A stretch of 64,000 nt of DNA from Sphingomonas sp. CFBP 8760 (lineage in GTDB: Bacteria > Pseudomonadota > Alphaproteobacteria > Sphingomonadales > Sphingomonadaceae), in assembly GCF_014841615.1 (NCBI RefSeq), contig NZ_JACYUG010000007.1, forward strand, positions 62,001 through 126,000, written 5' to 3'. Of the stretch, positions 1 to 8,962 are shown in pieces. Under the pieces are notes generated by a model that saw only the letters and a list, made by a program, of their open reading frames with translations, searched no databases and was not told where the DNA came from. A program made the translations under genes and the position numbers. Position 1 is the first letter of the stretch, and every line of letters begins with the position of its first letter.

Positions 1-1256
1 TGCTGTTCGCCTCGGGCGTCGGTAACTGGGCGATCGGGCAGGGCATCGTCCGCGCCCGGTCGCCGGGCACCGCAAAGGCGCTGCTGACGATCGGCGTCGT
101 CGGCAATCTCGGCATCCTCGCCTGGTTCAAATATGCCGGTTTCTTCTTCGAGCAACTGTCGGGGCTGGTCCATGCGCTCGGGCTGGAGCGCGACCTGCCG
201 CTGTTGCAGGTGATCCTGCCGGTCGGCGTGTCGTTCTTCACCTTCCAGGCGATCTCGTACCTCGTCGATGTACGCAAGGGCCGGGTGCCCGCCGCCGGGC
301 TGCTCGACCTGATGCTGCTGATGTCGTTCTTCCCGCATCTGGTCGCGGGGCCGATCGTGCGCGCGTCGGACCTGCTGCCCCAGTTCCGCCGCAGCCCGAC
401 CCTGACGCGCGGCGCGGTGGCGGCGGCGCTGCTGCTGATCCTGTGGGGCCTGTTCAAGAAGGCGGTGATCGCCTCGCAACTGGCCGCCGATCTGGTCGAT
501 CCGGCGTTCTTCGATCCCGCCAGCCGGTCCAGCCTCGACCTGCTGATCGGCGCCTATGGCTATGCGGTGCAGATCTATTGCGATTTCTCCGCCTATTCGG
601 ACATGGCGATCGGACTGGCGGCGCTGCTCGGCTATCGGTTCCCGCGCAATTTCGACCAGCCCTATCGTGCCGCGTCGTTGCAGGATTTCTGGCGGCGCTG
701 GCACATCAGCCTGTCGAGCTGGCTGCGCGACTATCTCTACATCCCGCTCGGCGGCAGCCGGCGGGGCGCGGCGCGGACCTATCTCAACCTGTTCCTCACC
801 ATGCTGCTCGGCGGGCTGTGGCACGGGGCGAGCTGGGGCTTCGTGATCTGGGGCGGGCTGCATGGCGGCTGGCTGGCGATCGAGCGGTTCTGGACGCGCC
901 ATCGCCCCGGCCGCTGGCCGGTCGCGCCGCGCTGGGTCGGGGTGATCGTCACCTTCCATATCGTCGTGCTCGGCTGGGTCTTCTTCCGTGCGCCCGATAT
1001 CGCGGCGGCATTCGGTTATCTCGGCGCGCTGGCGGCGGGGGACTGGCGCAACACGCTGGTGACGCCGCTGTTGCTGGCGCTGGTCGTCGGCGGCCTCGCG
1101 ATCCATGCGCTGCCCGTCGCGACGCTGCCGGCGCTGGCGGCACGGGTACGGCGCTGGCCTGCCCCGGCGGTGGGGCTGGCGCTGGGTGCGCTGATCCTGG
1201 TCGTCGATACGATGCGGCCCGAAGGGGTCGCGCCCTTCATCTACTATCAGTTCTGA
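1..1256 (+). CDS. MBOAT family O-acyltransferase (AlgI-like), 5' end cut by window
   Basis: Membrane-bound O-acyltransferase that would move acyl groups, usually acetyl, across the inner membrane onto an exported polysaccharide. The reading frame is open from base 3, so the true start lies before the window; about 417 residues are present, against roughly 470-520 for full AlgI-like proteins. Seen: many hydrophobic segments, the MBOAT block FWRRWHISLSSWLRDYLYIP, and GGLWHG (nt 810-827) carrying the invariant histidine of the family. The next gene begins 11 nt downstream on the same strand, suggesting an operon. The family is clear; the polymer acylated is not shown by anything in the window. 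Confidence 0.9.
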   Translation, partial: LFASGVGNWAIGQGIVRARSPGTAKALLTIGVVGNLGILAWFKYAGFFFEQLSGLVHALGLERDLPLLQVILPVGVSFFTFQAISYLVDVRKGRVPAAGLLDLMLLMSFFPHLVAGPIVRASDLLPQFRRSPTLTRGAVAAALLLILWGLFKKAVIASQLAADLVDPAFFDPASRSSLDLLIGAYGYAVQIYCDFSAYSDMAIGLAALLGYRFPRNFDQPYRAASLQDFWRRWHISLSSWLRDYLYIPLGGSRRGAARTYLNLFLTMLLGGLWHGASWGFVIWGGLHGGWLAIERFWTRHRPGRWPVAPRWVGVIVTFHIVVLGWVFFRAPDIAAAFGYLGALAAGDWRNTLVTPLLLALVVGGLAIHALPVATLPALAARVRRWPAPAVGLALGALILVVDTMRPEGVAPFIYYQF

Positions 1257-1267
1257 CGGAGACGGCG

Positions 1268-1618
1268 ATGACCACGGGCGCGGAGCATGGCGAGATCGCG
1301 GAGGTGGGCACGCCGGTGGCGGTCGATCCCGATCCGGTCGATACCGTGCGGCCGTGGCGCTGGACCAGCGTGGCGATCGCCACCGCGGCGCTGTTCCTCG
1401 CGCTGACCAACGCCCATGCCATCCAGGGCTGGTTCGACGAACGCCCCCCCGGCTCGATCACCGAGCCGTTGCGCGGACCGATCCGTGCCTGGTCGACGCT
1501 GACCGCCGGGCTGGGACTCGACGCGCCACGCGCCGCGCTACGCAAACGATGGCAGGCGGCGGAAACGGTGCGGTTCGGCAGCGAGCGCCCCGGCGAGGCC
1601 GGGGCGGAACAACGCTAG
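1268..1618 (+). CDS. small single-pass membrane protein, probable MBOAT partner
   Basis: A 116-residue protein of unassigned function. It starts with ATG 11 nt after the MBOAT stop, so co-expression is likely. An acidic N-terminal tail of about 30 residues precedes one hydrophobic segment (around residues 36-54, ending in LFLALTNAHA) and a charged, helical C-terminal part. From memory, MBOAT genes in sphingomonads are often followed by a longer membrane-anchored SGNH-type protein with a similar N-terminal anchor. Here the frame stops just where such a domain would begin, and the next 130 nt hold a repeat and no SGNH coding. It may be a short family member or a truncated remnant. Confidence 0.65.
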   Translation: MTTGAEHGEIAEVGTPVAVDPDPVDTVRPWRWTSVAIATAALFLALTNAHAIQGWFDERPPGSITEPLRGPIRAWSTLTAGLGLDAPRAALRKRWQAAETVRFGSERPGEAGAEQR

Positions 1619-1634
1619 AGTCAGCCGGACCTGC

Positions 1635-1712
1635 CGTCATTGCGAGCGCAGCGAAGCAATCCAGGGCATCACGAGCGGGACTCCGGGTTGCTTCGCAACG
1701 CTCGCAGCGACG
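1635..1712. repeat. REP-like inverted repeat, family A copy 1
   Basis: A 78-bp imperfect palindrome. The left arm starts CGTCATTGCGAGCGCAGCGA and the right arm is its near reverse complement ending at 1712. A second copy of the same length and arms lies at 23535-23612. It fills the space between the 116-residue membrane protein gene and the cell wall hydrolase gene, which converge here, so it could fold in both transcripts. Confidence 0.85.
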
Positions 1713-1748
1713 GGCTTGATAGGGCCAATGTCACCCCGATCCCGACGA

Positions 1749-2399
1749 TCAGCGGTAGAAGGTGTGCCCAGCGATCTGGGCGACGCGGGTGCGGGTCGGC
1801 ATCGACGCCCCGGCGGAATGGAAGAACAGCGCGCCCGGCACGACCTCGTCGCCCTCGCCCTGCAACGTGTCGGTGGCGATCTCGATCGCGGTGTTCCAGC
1901 GCTGGCCGGTGCGTGAGGGCTGGTAGGAGTCGACATCGAAGAACTGGCCGCGCTGCTTGACCACCGCGCAGGCGCTGTCGCCGAAACCGCCGCTCTTCAT
2001 CCGGGTGCGGATCACCTGTGCGACCGCCATCTGGCCGCGATAGGGCTGGTTGCCGGCTTCGTGAACGATGACCTTGGCCATGCATTCCACCTCGCGCCGG
2101 TCGAGATCGGGTTCGTCGCTGGTCTGGTCGGCCCTGATATCGTTGGGGCCGGTATCATCTGTTCCGGTGTCGAGCCGGACGGCACCCAGCGTATCGTTCG
2201 CGATGGTGGCGACGGCGGGGCGGAACACGATTCCGTCCTGGGTGGCCCCGTCCCGGGTGGTGACCTGGTCTTCGTCGGTCCCGATGATCGGGGCGGTGGC
2301 GAACCGAGTCACGCTGTCGGGCATGGCGGCCATCGCGACATGGGCACTGCCCAGGGCGGCGAGCACGGCAAATGCCACCAGCGAACGTCGTCTTTGCAT
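1749..2399 (-). CDS. SleB-type cell wall hydrolase, exported
   Basis: Predicted peptidoglycan hydrolase of the Hydrolase_2 (SleB/CwlJ) family, acting in the periplasm. The 216-residue protein opens with a cleavable signal peptide (MQRRRSLVAF then a hydrophobic stretch ending AHVAMA). A spacer of about 80 residues leads to the catalytic domain from about residue 105: ECMAKVIVHEAGNQPYRG, where the Glu of HEAG is the likely catalytic acid, then QRGQFFDV and a C-terminal block ending ALFFHS and GHTFYR. It converges with the MBOAT operon and stands alone, with over 400 nt of noncoding DNA upstream. Confidence 0.85.
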   Translation of the reverse strand: MQRRRSLVAFAVLAALGSAHVAMAAMPDSVTRFATAPIIGTDEDQVTTRDGATQDGIVFRPAVATIANDTLGAVRLDTGTDDTGPNDIRADQTSDEPDLDRREVECMAKVIVHEAGNQPYRGQMAVAQVIRTRMKSGGFGDSACAVVKQRGQFFDVDSYQPSRTGQRWNTAIEIATDTLQGEGDEVVPGALFFHSAGASMPTRTRVAQIAGHTFYR

Positions 2400-2813
2400 T
2401 CAATCGTATCACATGTGCGCAAGGTCATTCACCCCGGCCGAGGTGCAACGGTAATAGGCGGCCGTGGAAATTTCCCCACGTCTCACCGACGATATCCAGC
2501 TGTGCGCATGTCGCAACGAAGCGGCGTCGGTTAGGACAGGTGCCCCATCGCCGACCTGACGCCCCGAGTCAAATTCCGCGCGCCGAATGGTTCCCGCCCC
2601 GCGCCGAAACGAGGAAACTTCCTGTGCCCAGCCGTTTTCGGCGCCGTTCCAGCAACCTGCCGCGAATCTTCACAAGTTGTTAGGAATCGCGCTACCCCGC
2701 GATCCGGTATTCGCCATGTTATTTCCCAGAGTTCGATCGATCGCCGGCGATATGGTTATTGATCCATTACTTTACCGGCATGATCGCCGCCATGCCGTAG
2801 CGTCAGGCGCGCC
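2400..2813. other. intergenic region between cell wall hydrolase start and pepN stop
   Basis: About 414 nt without a convincing gene on either strand. It holds the upstream region of the cell wall hydrolase gene (minus strand) and the downstream region of pepN. One short hairpin is visible just after pepN: CGGCATG (2776-2782) pairs with CATGCCG (2791-2797) across an 8-nt loop, without a T run, so only a weak terminator candidate. No promoter is recognised with confidence. Confidence 0.5.
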
Positions 2814-5432
2814 CTATCCCTCCAGGCTTTTCGATGCCTGCTCGAACAGGTCGCGCGACAGGCCGGGCACCGCGACGATCCGCGCCAGTTCCGCCCGCAT
2901 CAACGCCGCCCGGCCCGCATCGAACCGCCGCCAGCGGCCAAGCGGCGGCAACAGCTTTGCCGCGGTCTGCGGGTTCAGCCGGTCGAGCGCGATCAGCTGG
3001 TCCGCCAGGAACCGGTATCCGGCCCCGTCGGCACAGTGAAACGCGCGCTGGTTCGCGCCGAACGCGCCGATCAGGCTGCGCGCGCGGTTGGGGTTGGCCA
3101 GCGTGAAGGCGGGGTGCGCCGCCAGCGCCGCCACCCGGTCGGTGGTGTCGTCGCGCGCCGACAGCGCCTGCGCCTGGAACCACTTGTCCAGCACCAGCCC
3201 GTTGCCGGCATAGCGATCGTGGAACGCCGCCAGCGCCACGTCGCGCTCCGGCGCATCGCCGTTCACCAGCGTCGTCATCGCCGCCTGCCGGTCGGTCATG
3301 TTGTCCGCCGCCTCGAACTGCGCGAAGGCCAGCGCCGCCGCATCGCCCGCGCCGCTGGCCGCCAGATAGCCGAGCGCGACGTTGCGCAGCCGCCGCCGGC
3401 CCTTCTGCTCCGGCGAATAGACATAGGGCACCGCCGGCGTCCGGTCGTAGGCGAGCCGCCAGCGATCCTCCAGCCGCCGCGCCAGATCGCCGCGCAACGC
3501 CTCGCGCGCGCGGAAGATCGCGTCGGGATCGACCACCGCCAGCTGATCGCCGACGAACGCCTCGGACGGCAGCATCACCGCCTCCGCCACGAAGGCGGCA
3601 TCCAGATCGGGATCGTCCAGCGTGTTCGCGACCGCGTCGATCACCGCGTCGTGATCCGCGCTCCCCTCGATCGCGCCTGCCACCAGCGTGTCGAGCATCA
3701 GTTGCTGCATCGCCTCGTACCGGGCGAAGGGATCGTCGTCATGCGCGCTCAGGAAGGCGAGATCGGCGGCGGACCGGTCGCTCTCGACGATCACGGGGGC
3801 GGAGAAGCCGCGGTTGATCGACAGCACCGGGCGCTCCGTCACCGCCTCGAACACGATCGTCGCGGCCGGCTGGTCCAGCAGCACCAGTTGCTCGTCGGTC
3901 AAGGGCCGCCCCGTCTCCGCACCGAACAGCCGCAGCTTCAGCGGCAGCACCATCGGCTGCTTGTCGGGCTGTCCCGGCGTCGCGGGCACCTGCTGCGCCA
4001 GCCGCAGCGTCGCGCGCCCGCCGCCCGCATTATGGCTCAGGCTGGCCGAGACGCGCGGCGTGCCCGCCTGCCCGTACCAGCGGCGGAACTGCACCAGATC
4101 GACGCCGCTCGCCTCCTCCAGGCACGCGACGAAATCCTCGCAGGTCGCGGCCGTGCCGTCGAACCGGTCGAAATACAGGTCGGTGCCGGCGCGGAATGCC
4201 ACCGGCCCCAGCATCGTCGCCATCATCCGGATCAGCTCGGCGCCCTTGTTGTAGATGGTGGCGGTGTAGAAGTTGCTGATCTCCTGATACGCATCGGGGC
4301 GCACCGGATGCGCCAGCGGGCCGGCATCCTCGGGGAACTGCGCCGCGCGCAGCGTGCGCACATCCTCGATCCGCTTCACCGCCGCCGATCCCTGATCCGC
4401 GGAGAAGCCCTGATCGCGATAGACGGTGAACCCCTCCTTCAGCGACAGCTGGAACCAGTCGCGGCAGGTGATGCGGTTGCCCGACCAGTTGTGGAAATAT
4501 TCGTGCGCGACGACCGCAGCGATGCCGTCGTAATCATAATCGGTGGCGGTGTCGGGATCGGCCAGGATATAGCGGCTGTTGAAGATGTTCAGCCCCTTGT
4601 TCTCCATCGCGCCGAAGTTGAAATCGTCGACCGCGACGATGTTGAACACGTCGAGATCGTATTCGCGGCCATAGACGCGCTCGTCCCACGCCATCGACGT
4701 CTTCAGCGCGTCCAGCGCATGGTCGGTCCGCGCCAGATCGGCCTCGCGCACCCAGATGCCCAGTGCCACCGCGCGGCCGCTGCGCGTCGTGAACGACCCG
4801 CGATTGACCGCGAGGTCACCCGCCACCAGTGCGAAGAGATAGGAGGGCTTGGGGAACGGATCGTGCCATTCCGCCCAGTGTCGCCCGTCGTCCAGCGTGC
4901 CCGTCGCCCCCGGATCGCCGTTCGCCAGCAGCACCGGATAGCGCGCGGCATCCGCCGTCATCCGCACCGTGTAGCGGCTGAGCACGTCGGGCCGGTCGGG
5001 GAAATAGGTGATCCGGCGAAACCCCTCCGCTTCGCACTGGGTGCACAGGATACCGCCCGAGGCATAGAGCCCCATCAATTGCGTGTTGTGGTCGGGCGCG
5101 ATCTCCACCTCGGTCTCGACGACGTGCGCTGTGCCCGCCAGCGGGACGACCAGTTGCTCGCCCTCCAGCCGCCAGTCGTCGGTCGCGACGCCGTCGACCG
5201 TCACCGACAACGGCACCTGCCCCGCCCCGTCCAGCCGCAGCGGTTCGTTGTCCGCGCCGTTGCGGGTCACGCTCAACCGCGCCCGCACCCGCGTCGCGGC
5301 GGCATCCAGATCGAAGTCCAGCTGCACCTCGGGCACCAGCCATGCCGGCGGGCGGTAATCCTCGCGCCGGATCACCATCGGCTGGGGAGCGGGCGAGAGG
5401 GGGGGCTGGGCAACGCTGTGCTGAATATCCAT
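2814..5432 (-). CDS. pepN: aminopeptidase N (M1 zinc metallopeptidase)
   Basis: Cytoplasmic aminopeptidase that removes N-terminal residues from peptides. Its 872 residues match the E. coli PepN length. Visible: exopeptidase motif GAMENKGLNIFNS (around residue 260), zinc site VVAHEYFHNWSG (HExxH around residue 300) followed by the third ligand in LKEGFTVYRDQ, and a long helical C-terminal domain. The start at 5432 gives the usual short N-terminal tail; an in-frame ATG 18 codons on (MVIRREDYRP) is an alternative and no strong ribosome binding site decides between them. It is divergent from the M28 peptidase gene, 112 nt away. Confidence 0.95.
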   Translation of the reverse strand: MDIQHSVAQPPLSPAPQPMVIRREDYRPPAWLVPEVQLDFDLDAAATRVRARLSVTRNGADNEPLRLDGAGQVPLSVTVDGVATDDWRLEGEQLVVPLAGTAHVVETEVEIAPDHNTQLMGLYASGGILCTQCEAEGFRRITYFPDRPDVLSRYTVRMTADAARYPVLLANGDPGATGTLDDGRHWAEWHDPFPKPSYLFALVAGDLAVNRGSFTTRSGRAVALGIWVREADLARTDHALDALKTSMAWDERVYGREYDLDVFNIVAVDDFNFGAMENKGLNIFNSRYILADPDTATDYDYDGIAAVVAHEYFHNWSGNRITCRDWFQLSLKEGFTVYRDQGFSADQGSAAVKRIEDVRTLRAAQFPEDAGPLAHPVRPDAYQEISNFYTATIYNKGAELIRMMATMLGPVAFRAGTDLYFDRFDGTAATCEDFVACLEEASGVDLVQFRRWYGQAGTPRVSASLSHNAGGGRATLRLAQQVPATPGQPDKQPMVLPLKLRLFGAETGRPLTDEQLVLLDQPAATIVFEAVTERPVLSINRGFSAPVIVESDRSAADLAFLSAHDDDPFARYEAMQQLMLDTLVAGAIEGSADHDAVIDAVANTLDDPDLDAAFVAEAVMLPSEAFVGDQLAVVDPDAIFRAREALRGDLARRLEDRWRLAYDRTPAVPYVYSPEQKGRRRLRNVALGYLAASGAGDAAALAFAQFEAADNMTDRQAAMTTLVNGDAPERDVALAAFHDRYAGNGLVLDKWFQAQALSARDDTTDRVAALAAHPAFTLANPNRARSLIGAFGANQRAFHCADGAGYRFLADQLIALDRLNPQTAAKLLPPLGRWRRFDAGRAALMRAELARIVAVPGLSRDLFEQASKSLEG

Positions 5433-5544
5433 GACACGAATATAGACGAGCGGGAGAAGGGTTCCACCGCGTTCGTGATCGGGTTACGACCCTGCCTCGA
5501 TCGGTAAGTCCCGATCACCAAGGTCCGATCAGTAAGGATTGCCG

Positions 5545-7278
5545 ATGTTCCGCTTGCCCGCCACGCTGTCGCTGCTGGCGCTCTCCACCGCCCTCGTCGC
5601 CCAGACGCCAAAGCCGACGCCGGCACCAAAGGCAAAGCCTGCCCCCGCCGCCCCGAAGCCGACCCCGGCCGAACTCAACGCCCGGCTCGCCGCGCCGCTG
5701 CCCGCCGATCAGGCGGCGATGAAGGCGCATGTCCTGTTCCTCGCCTCCGATGCGATGAAGGGGCGCGAGGCGGGCAGCCCGGAATATGATATCGCCGCGC
5801 AATATGTCGCCGCGCAATTCTATGCCGCGGGCCTGCGTCCGGCGGGCGAGGCGGGCGGCTATCTGCAACAGGTGCCGCTCGTCACCTACAAGGCAGCGGG
5901 CGAGGGCAGCATGGTCTGGACCGGCCAGGGCGGTAAAGGCCAAAAAAACGGGGACAAAGCCGGCAAGCCCGCGCCGCTCGCCTTCGGCAAGGATTACGTC
6001 CCCGCCGCCAATCCGGCGCGGGCCGAAACCGCGGTGTCCGCCCCGGTCGTGTTCGTCGGCGACGGCATCGTCGCGCCGCAATATGGGCATGACAGCTACA
6101 AGGGCGTGGATGCGCGCGGCCGGATCGTCGCCTATTTCCGCGGGGCGCCGGCGCGCTTCGCGGGTGAGGAACGCGCCTTTTTCGGCTCCCTCGCCACCAA
6201 GCTGGCGATCGCCGCCAAGCATGGCGCGATCGGCGCGATCGAACTCGCCGCGCCGACGACCACGCCGGAGGCGATGACCCGCATGGCCACGGGCTATGAT
6301 CGCGGCCGGATGCAATGGGCGAATGCTGACGGCACCGCCGGCACCGATACCCCCGGCACGCCGCTGCTCGGCACGCTCGGCCCGGCCGGCGCGGCGCAAC
6401 TGTTCGCGGGCGCACCGGTGACATGGGCGGCGGTGACGGCGGAGGCGGCGAAGCCGGCCCCCACCTATCGCTCGGTCGCGCTGCCCGGCACGCTGACGGT
6501 GGCGACGCGCACCGCCTTCACGCCTGCGCGCAGCAGCAACGTCGTCGGCATCGTCCCCGGCGCCGATCCGGCGGTCGGCAAGGAAGTGGTCGTGCTGTCC
6601 GCACATCTCGACCATATCGGTGTGAATGCGTCGGGGGACGGCGACCGGATCAACAACGGCGCGCTCGACAACGCGATCGGCATCGCCAGCCTGATCGAGG
6701 AGGCGAAGCGCTTCACCGCCAGCGGCAAGCCGCCGCGCCGCACCGTGATGTTCCTCGCCGTCACGGCGGAGGAAAAGGGGCTGGTCGGCGCGGATTACTT
6801 CGCGCACCACCCGACCGTGCCCAGGGCAAACATCGTCGCCGACGTCAATCTCGACATGCCGATGCTGCTCTACAGGTTCGAGGACATGATCGTGTTCGGC
6901 GCGGATCGCTCGACGCTCGGCCCCATCGTCGCGCGCGCGGCGGCGGCGGCCGGCACCACCATGTCGCCCGATGCGAACCCGGAACAGGGCTTCTTCGTCC
7001 GTTCCGACCATTTCCGCTTCGTGCAGCAGGGCATCCCCTCGGTCTTCCTGTGGCCGGGACAGAAGGGCGCGGGCAAGGCGGCGGTCGAGGGGTTCCTGTC
7101 GACCTGCTACCACCGCCCCTGCGACGACCTGTCGCTGCCGATCATGTGGGATCAAGGCGTCCGCTTCGTCGACGTGAACTACCGCATCGCACGCGAGATC
7201 GCGGATGGCGCGCAGCGGCCGGTGTGGAACAAGGGCGATTATTTCGGCACCACGTTCAAGGGGCCGATGGCCAAATGA
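5545..7278 (+). CDS. exported M28 family metallopeptidase with PA-type insert
   Basis: Predicted secreted zinc aminopeptidase or carboxypeptidase-like enzyme. The ATG at 5545 has AAGGA at 5534-5538 at ideal spacing; an in-frame TTG at 5539 is less likely. The 577-residue protein has a signal peptide (MFRLPATLSLLALSTALVAQ), a Pro/Lys/Ala-rich linker, a protease-associated region in the middle, and the M28 core: AHLDHIGV, DNAIG, TAEEKGLVGADYF, DVNLDMP and VRSDHFRF, which supply the usual His/Asp/Glu/Asp/His zinc ligands. Its stop overlaps the start of the following SDR gene (ATGA). Confidence 0.9.
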   Translation: MFRLPATLSLLALSTALVAQTPKPTPAPKAKPAPAAPKPTPAELNARLAAPLPADQAAMKAHVLFLASDAMKGREAGSPEYDIAAQYVAAQFYAAGLRPAGEAGGYLQQVPLVTYKAAGEGSMVWTGQGGKGQKNGDKAGKPAPLAFGKDYVPAANPARAETAVSAPVVFVGDGIVAPQYGHDSYKGVDARGRIVAYFRGAPARFAGEERAFFGSLATKLAIAAKHGAIGAIELAAPTTTPEAMTRMATGYDRGRMQWANADGTAGTDTPGTPLLGTLGPAGAAQLFAGAPVTWAAVTAEAAKPAPTYRSVALPGTLTVATRTAFTPARSSNVVGIVPGADPAVGKEVVVLSAHLDHIGVNASGDGDRINNGALDNAIGIASLIEEAKRFTASGKPPRRTVMFLAVTAEEKGLVGADYFAHHPTVPRANIVADVNLDMPMLLYRFEDMIVFGADRSTLGPIVARAAAAAGTTMSPDANPEQGFFVRSDHFRFVQQGIPSVFLWPGQKGAGKAAVEGFLSTCYHRPCDDLSLPIMWDQGVRFVDVNYRIAREIADGAQRPVWNKGDYFGTTFKGPMAK

Positions 7279-8114
7279 GTCGACTGCTCGTCTTCGGGCT
7301 GGGCTATACCGCCGGGCTGCTGGCGGACCGGCTGGCGGGGGACGGCTGGCACGTCACCGGCACCACCCGCGACGGGCGCGACGGTACGCTGCGCTTCGAC
7401 GATGGCGAGGCGGTGCGCGCGGAGATCGCCGCCGCCACGCACATACTATCGTCGGTCCCGCCCGACGGCGATCACGATCCGGTGCTGGTCCGCCACGGCC
7501 GCGATCTGGTGCGGGGGCGGCATTGGCTCGGCTATCTGTCCTCGACCGGCGTCTACGGCGATGCGGGTGGCGCCTGGGTGGACGAAACCGCCCCCATCGG
7601 TGGTGGTCGTCGCCCCGCGCGGACACGGGCGGATGCGGACTGGCTGGCGATCGGCGCGCGCGTGTTCCGCCTGCCCGGCATCTACGGCCCCGGCCGTTCC
7701 GCGCTGGACCGGGTGCGCGAGGGCAAGGCACACTGCGTCGATCTGCCCGGTCAGGTGTTCAGCCGCATCCATGTCGACGATATCGTCGCCGGGGTGATCG
7801 CGGGGTTCGACGCGCCGGCGGGCGCGTATAATCTGGCCGACGATCGGCCCTGCGGGCAGAACGACGTGATGGCCTATGCCGCCTCGCTGCTCGGCCTGCC
7901 GCCGCCGCCCTTCGTCGCGCTCGACACGCTGTCGCCGATGGCGCGCGGTTTCTATGCGGAGAACCGCCGCGTCGCCAACGGCAAGGCGAAGCGGCTGCTC
8001 GGCTGGGTCCCGCGCTACCCCGATTACCGGTTGGGCCTGCGCGCGCTCAGCGCCACCACCAGCCCGGCGGCGGTCAGCGCCGCGCCGCCCGCCGCCAGCG
8101 TCGACCAGCGATAA
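7275..8114 (+). CDS. SDR/NAD-dependent epimerase-like protein (YeeZ-type)
   Basis: Extended-SDR Rossmann protein of 279 residues; substrate unknown. It starts inside the stop of the M28 peptidase gene (ATGA at 7275), so translation is probably coupled. Seen: the modified nucleotide motif LLVFGLGYTAGLLADRL at the N-terminus, the strand-turn YLSSTGVYGD, RLPGIYGPGRSALDR and FSRIHVDDI, all typical of the YeeZ/epimerase group. The C-terminal 30 residues (Ala/Pro/Ser-rich) run over the 3' end of the convergent EamA gene, about 90 nt of overlap; the conserved fold ends near PDYRLGLRAL. Confidence 0.8.
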   Translation: MSRLLVFGLGYTAGLLADRLAGDGWHVTGTTRDGRDGTLRFDDGEAVRAEIAAATHILSSVPPDGDHDPVLVRHGRDLVRGRHWLGYLSSTGVYGDAGGAWVDETAPIGGGRRPARTRADADWLAIGARVFRLPGIYGPGRSALDRVREGKAHCVDLPGQVFSRIHVDDIVAGVIAGFDAPAGAYNLADDRPCGQNDVMAYAASLLGLPPPPFVALDTLSPMARGFYAENRRVANGKAKRLLGWVPRYPDYRLGLRALSATTSPAAVSAAPPAASVDQR

Positions 8115-8962
8115 CCCTCGAACAGGGTGGAGAACATCATCGCGATCACCGGCACGATCACGCCGGAATAGGCCCCCTTGGCCGGCCCGATCGCGCGCAG
8201 CACCTTGAAATACAGGGGAAAGGCGAGCGCGGATGCCGCCAGTCCCAGATACAGGATGCCCGCGACATAGCCGGCGCGCATCTCGAACACCGGCGGCCCC
8301 GCCAGCGTCCACGCGACCACCGCATCCACGCCCGCCCCGAACAGCATCCCGATCGCCAGCGTCGGCGCCATCGGATAGCGTCTGGCGGTTTCGCTCGCCT
8401 GCATCACGTTGGCGGTGGAGGCGGACAGGATCGCCGCCAGCGTCCAGCCGATCCCGATCAGCGTCGTGGTGCTGCCCGCCGGATTGACCCGCGCCTCGTG
8501 CAGGAACAGCAGCGCGACGCCCGCCATCGCGATCGCGGACCCCAGCATCAGTTGCCCGCCCATCCGCTGGCCAAGGAAGATGCGCGAGAACAGCGCGTTG
8601 GGCACCAGCAGCATCGCGAACGTCACCGCGACCAGGCCGGAGGTGATGAACCCCTCCGCCCGGTAGACGAAGTTGAAGTTCAGCACGAACTGCGACAGCC
8701 CGATCGCGGCCGCGAACAACAGCCCGCGCGTATCGAACCGGAAACTGTCGCGCCGCACCAGCGCCCAGATCGTCATCGCGATCCCGGCGACCAGGAACCG
8801 GTACGATACCGACCAGCTCGGCGGCACCACCGCCAGCTGGTCGCGGATCACGATCCACGTGGAACCCCAGATCAGCGTGACGATCGCGAACGGGATCAGG
8901 ATCGCCGCCCGCGCCGATCGCGGCGGGGTGCCGGCGAAATCGGCGTTGGGGACCGCGCTCAC
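8024..8962 (-). CDS. EamA family (DMT superfamily) transporter
   Basis: Inner-membrane exporter or permease of the drug/metabolite transporter superfamily, about 312 residues, with ten hydrophobic segments in two EamA repeats (first repeat begins VTLIWGSTWIVIRDQL). The start is GTG at 8962, whose GTGA overlaps the stop of the threonine aldolase gene, so the two are translationally coupled. EamA proteins often export amino acids or their breakdown products, which would fit a partner handling threonine/glycine, but the substrate is inference. Its 3' end overlaps the convergent SDR gene. Confidence 0.85.
   Translation of the reverse strand: MSAVPNADFAGTPPRSARAAILIPFAIVTLIWGSTWIVIRDQLAVVPPSWSVSYRFLVAGIAMTIWALVRRDSFRFDTRGLLFAAAIGLSQFVLNFNFVYRAEGFITSGLVAVTFAMLLVPNALFSRIFLGQRMGGQLMLGSAIAMAGVALLFLHEARVNPAGSTTTLIGIGWTLAAILSASTANVMQASETARRYPMAPTLAIGMLFGAGVDAVVAWTLAGPPVFEMRAGYVAGILYLGLAASALAFPLYFKVLRAIGPAKGAYSGVIVPVIAMMFSTLFEGYRWSTLAAGGAALTAAGLVVALSARRPNR

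Noticed and set aside
2776..2797. Hairpin CGGCATG/CATGCCG downstream of pepN as a terminator
   Set aside because: Only a 7-bp stem with an 8-nt loop and no T run on either strand; recorded as weak and not listed as a feature of its own.
3036..5507. Open frame of over 800 codons on the plus strand opposite pepN
   Set aside because: Composition is dominated by Arg, His, Gln and Val with no motif; pepN on the other strand has all catalytic residues.
5515..7155. Minus-strand open frame across the M28 peptidase gene
   Set aside because: Arg/Gly/Asp-rich translation without family features; it is antisense to a complete zinc peptidase.
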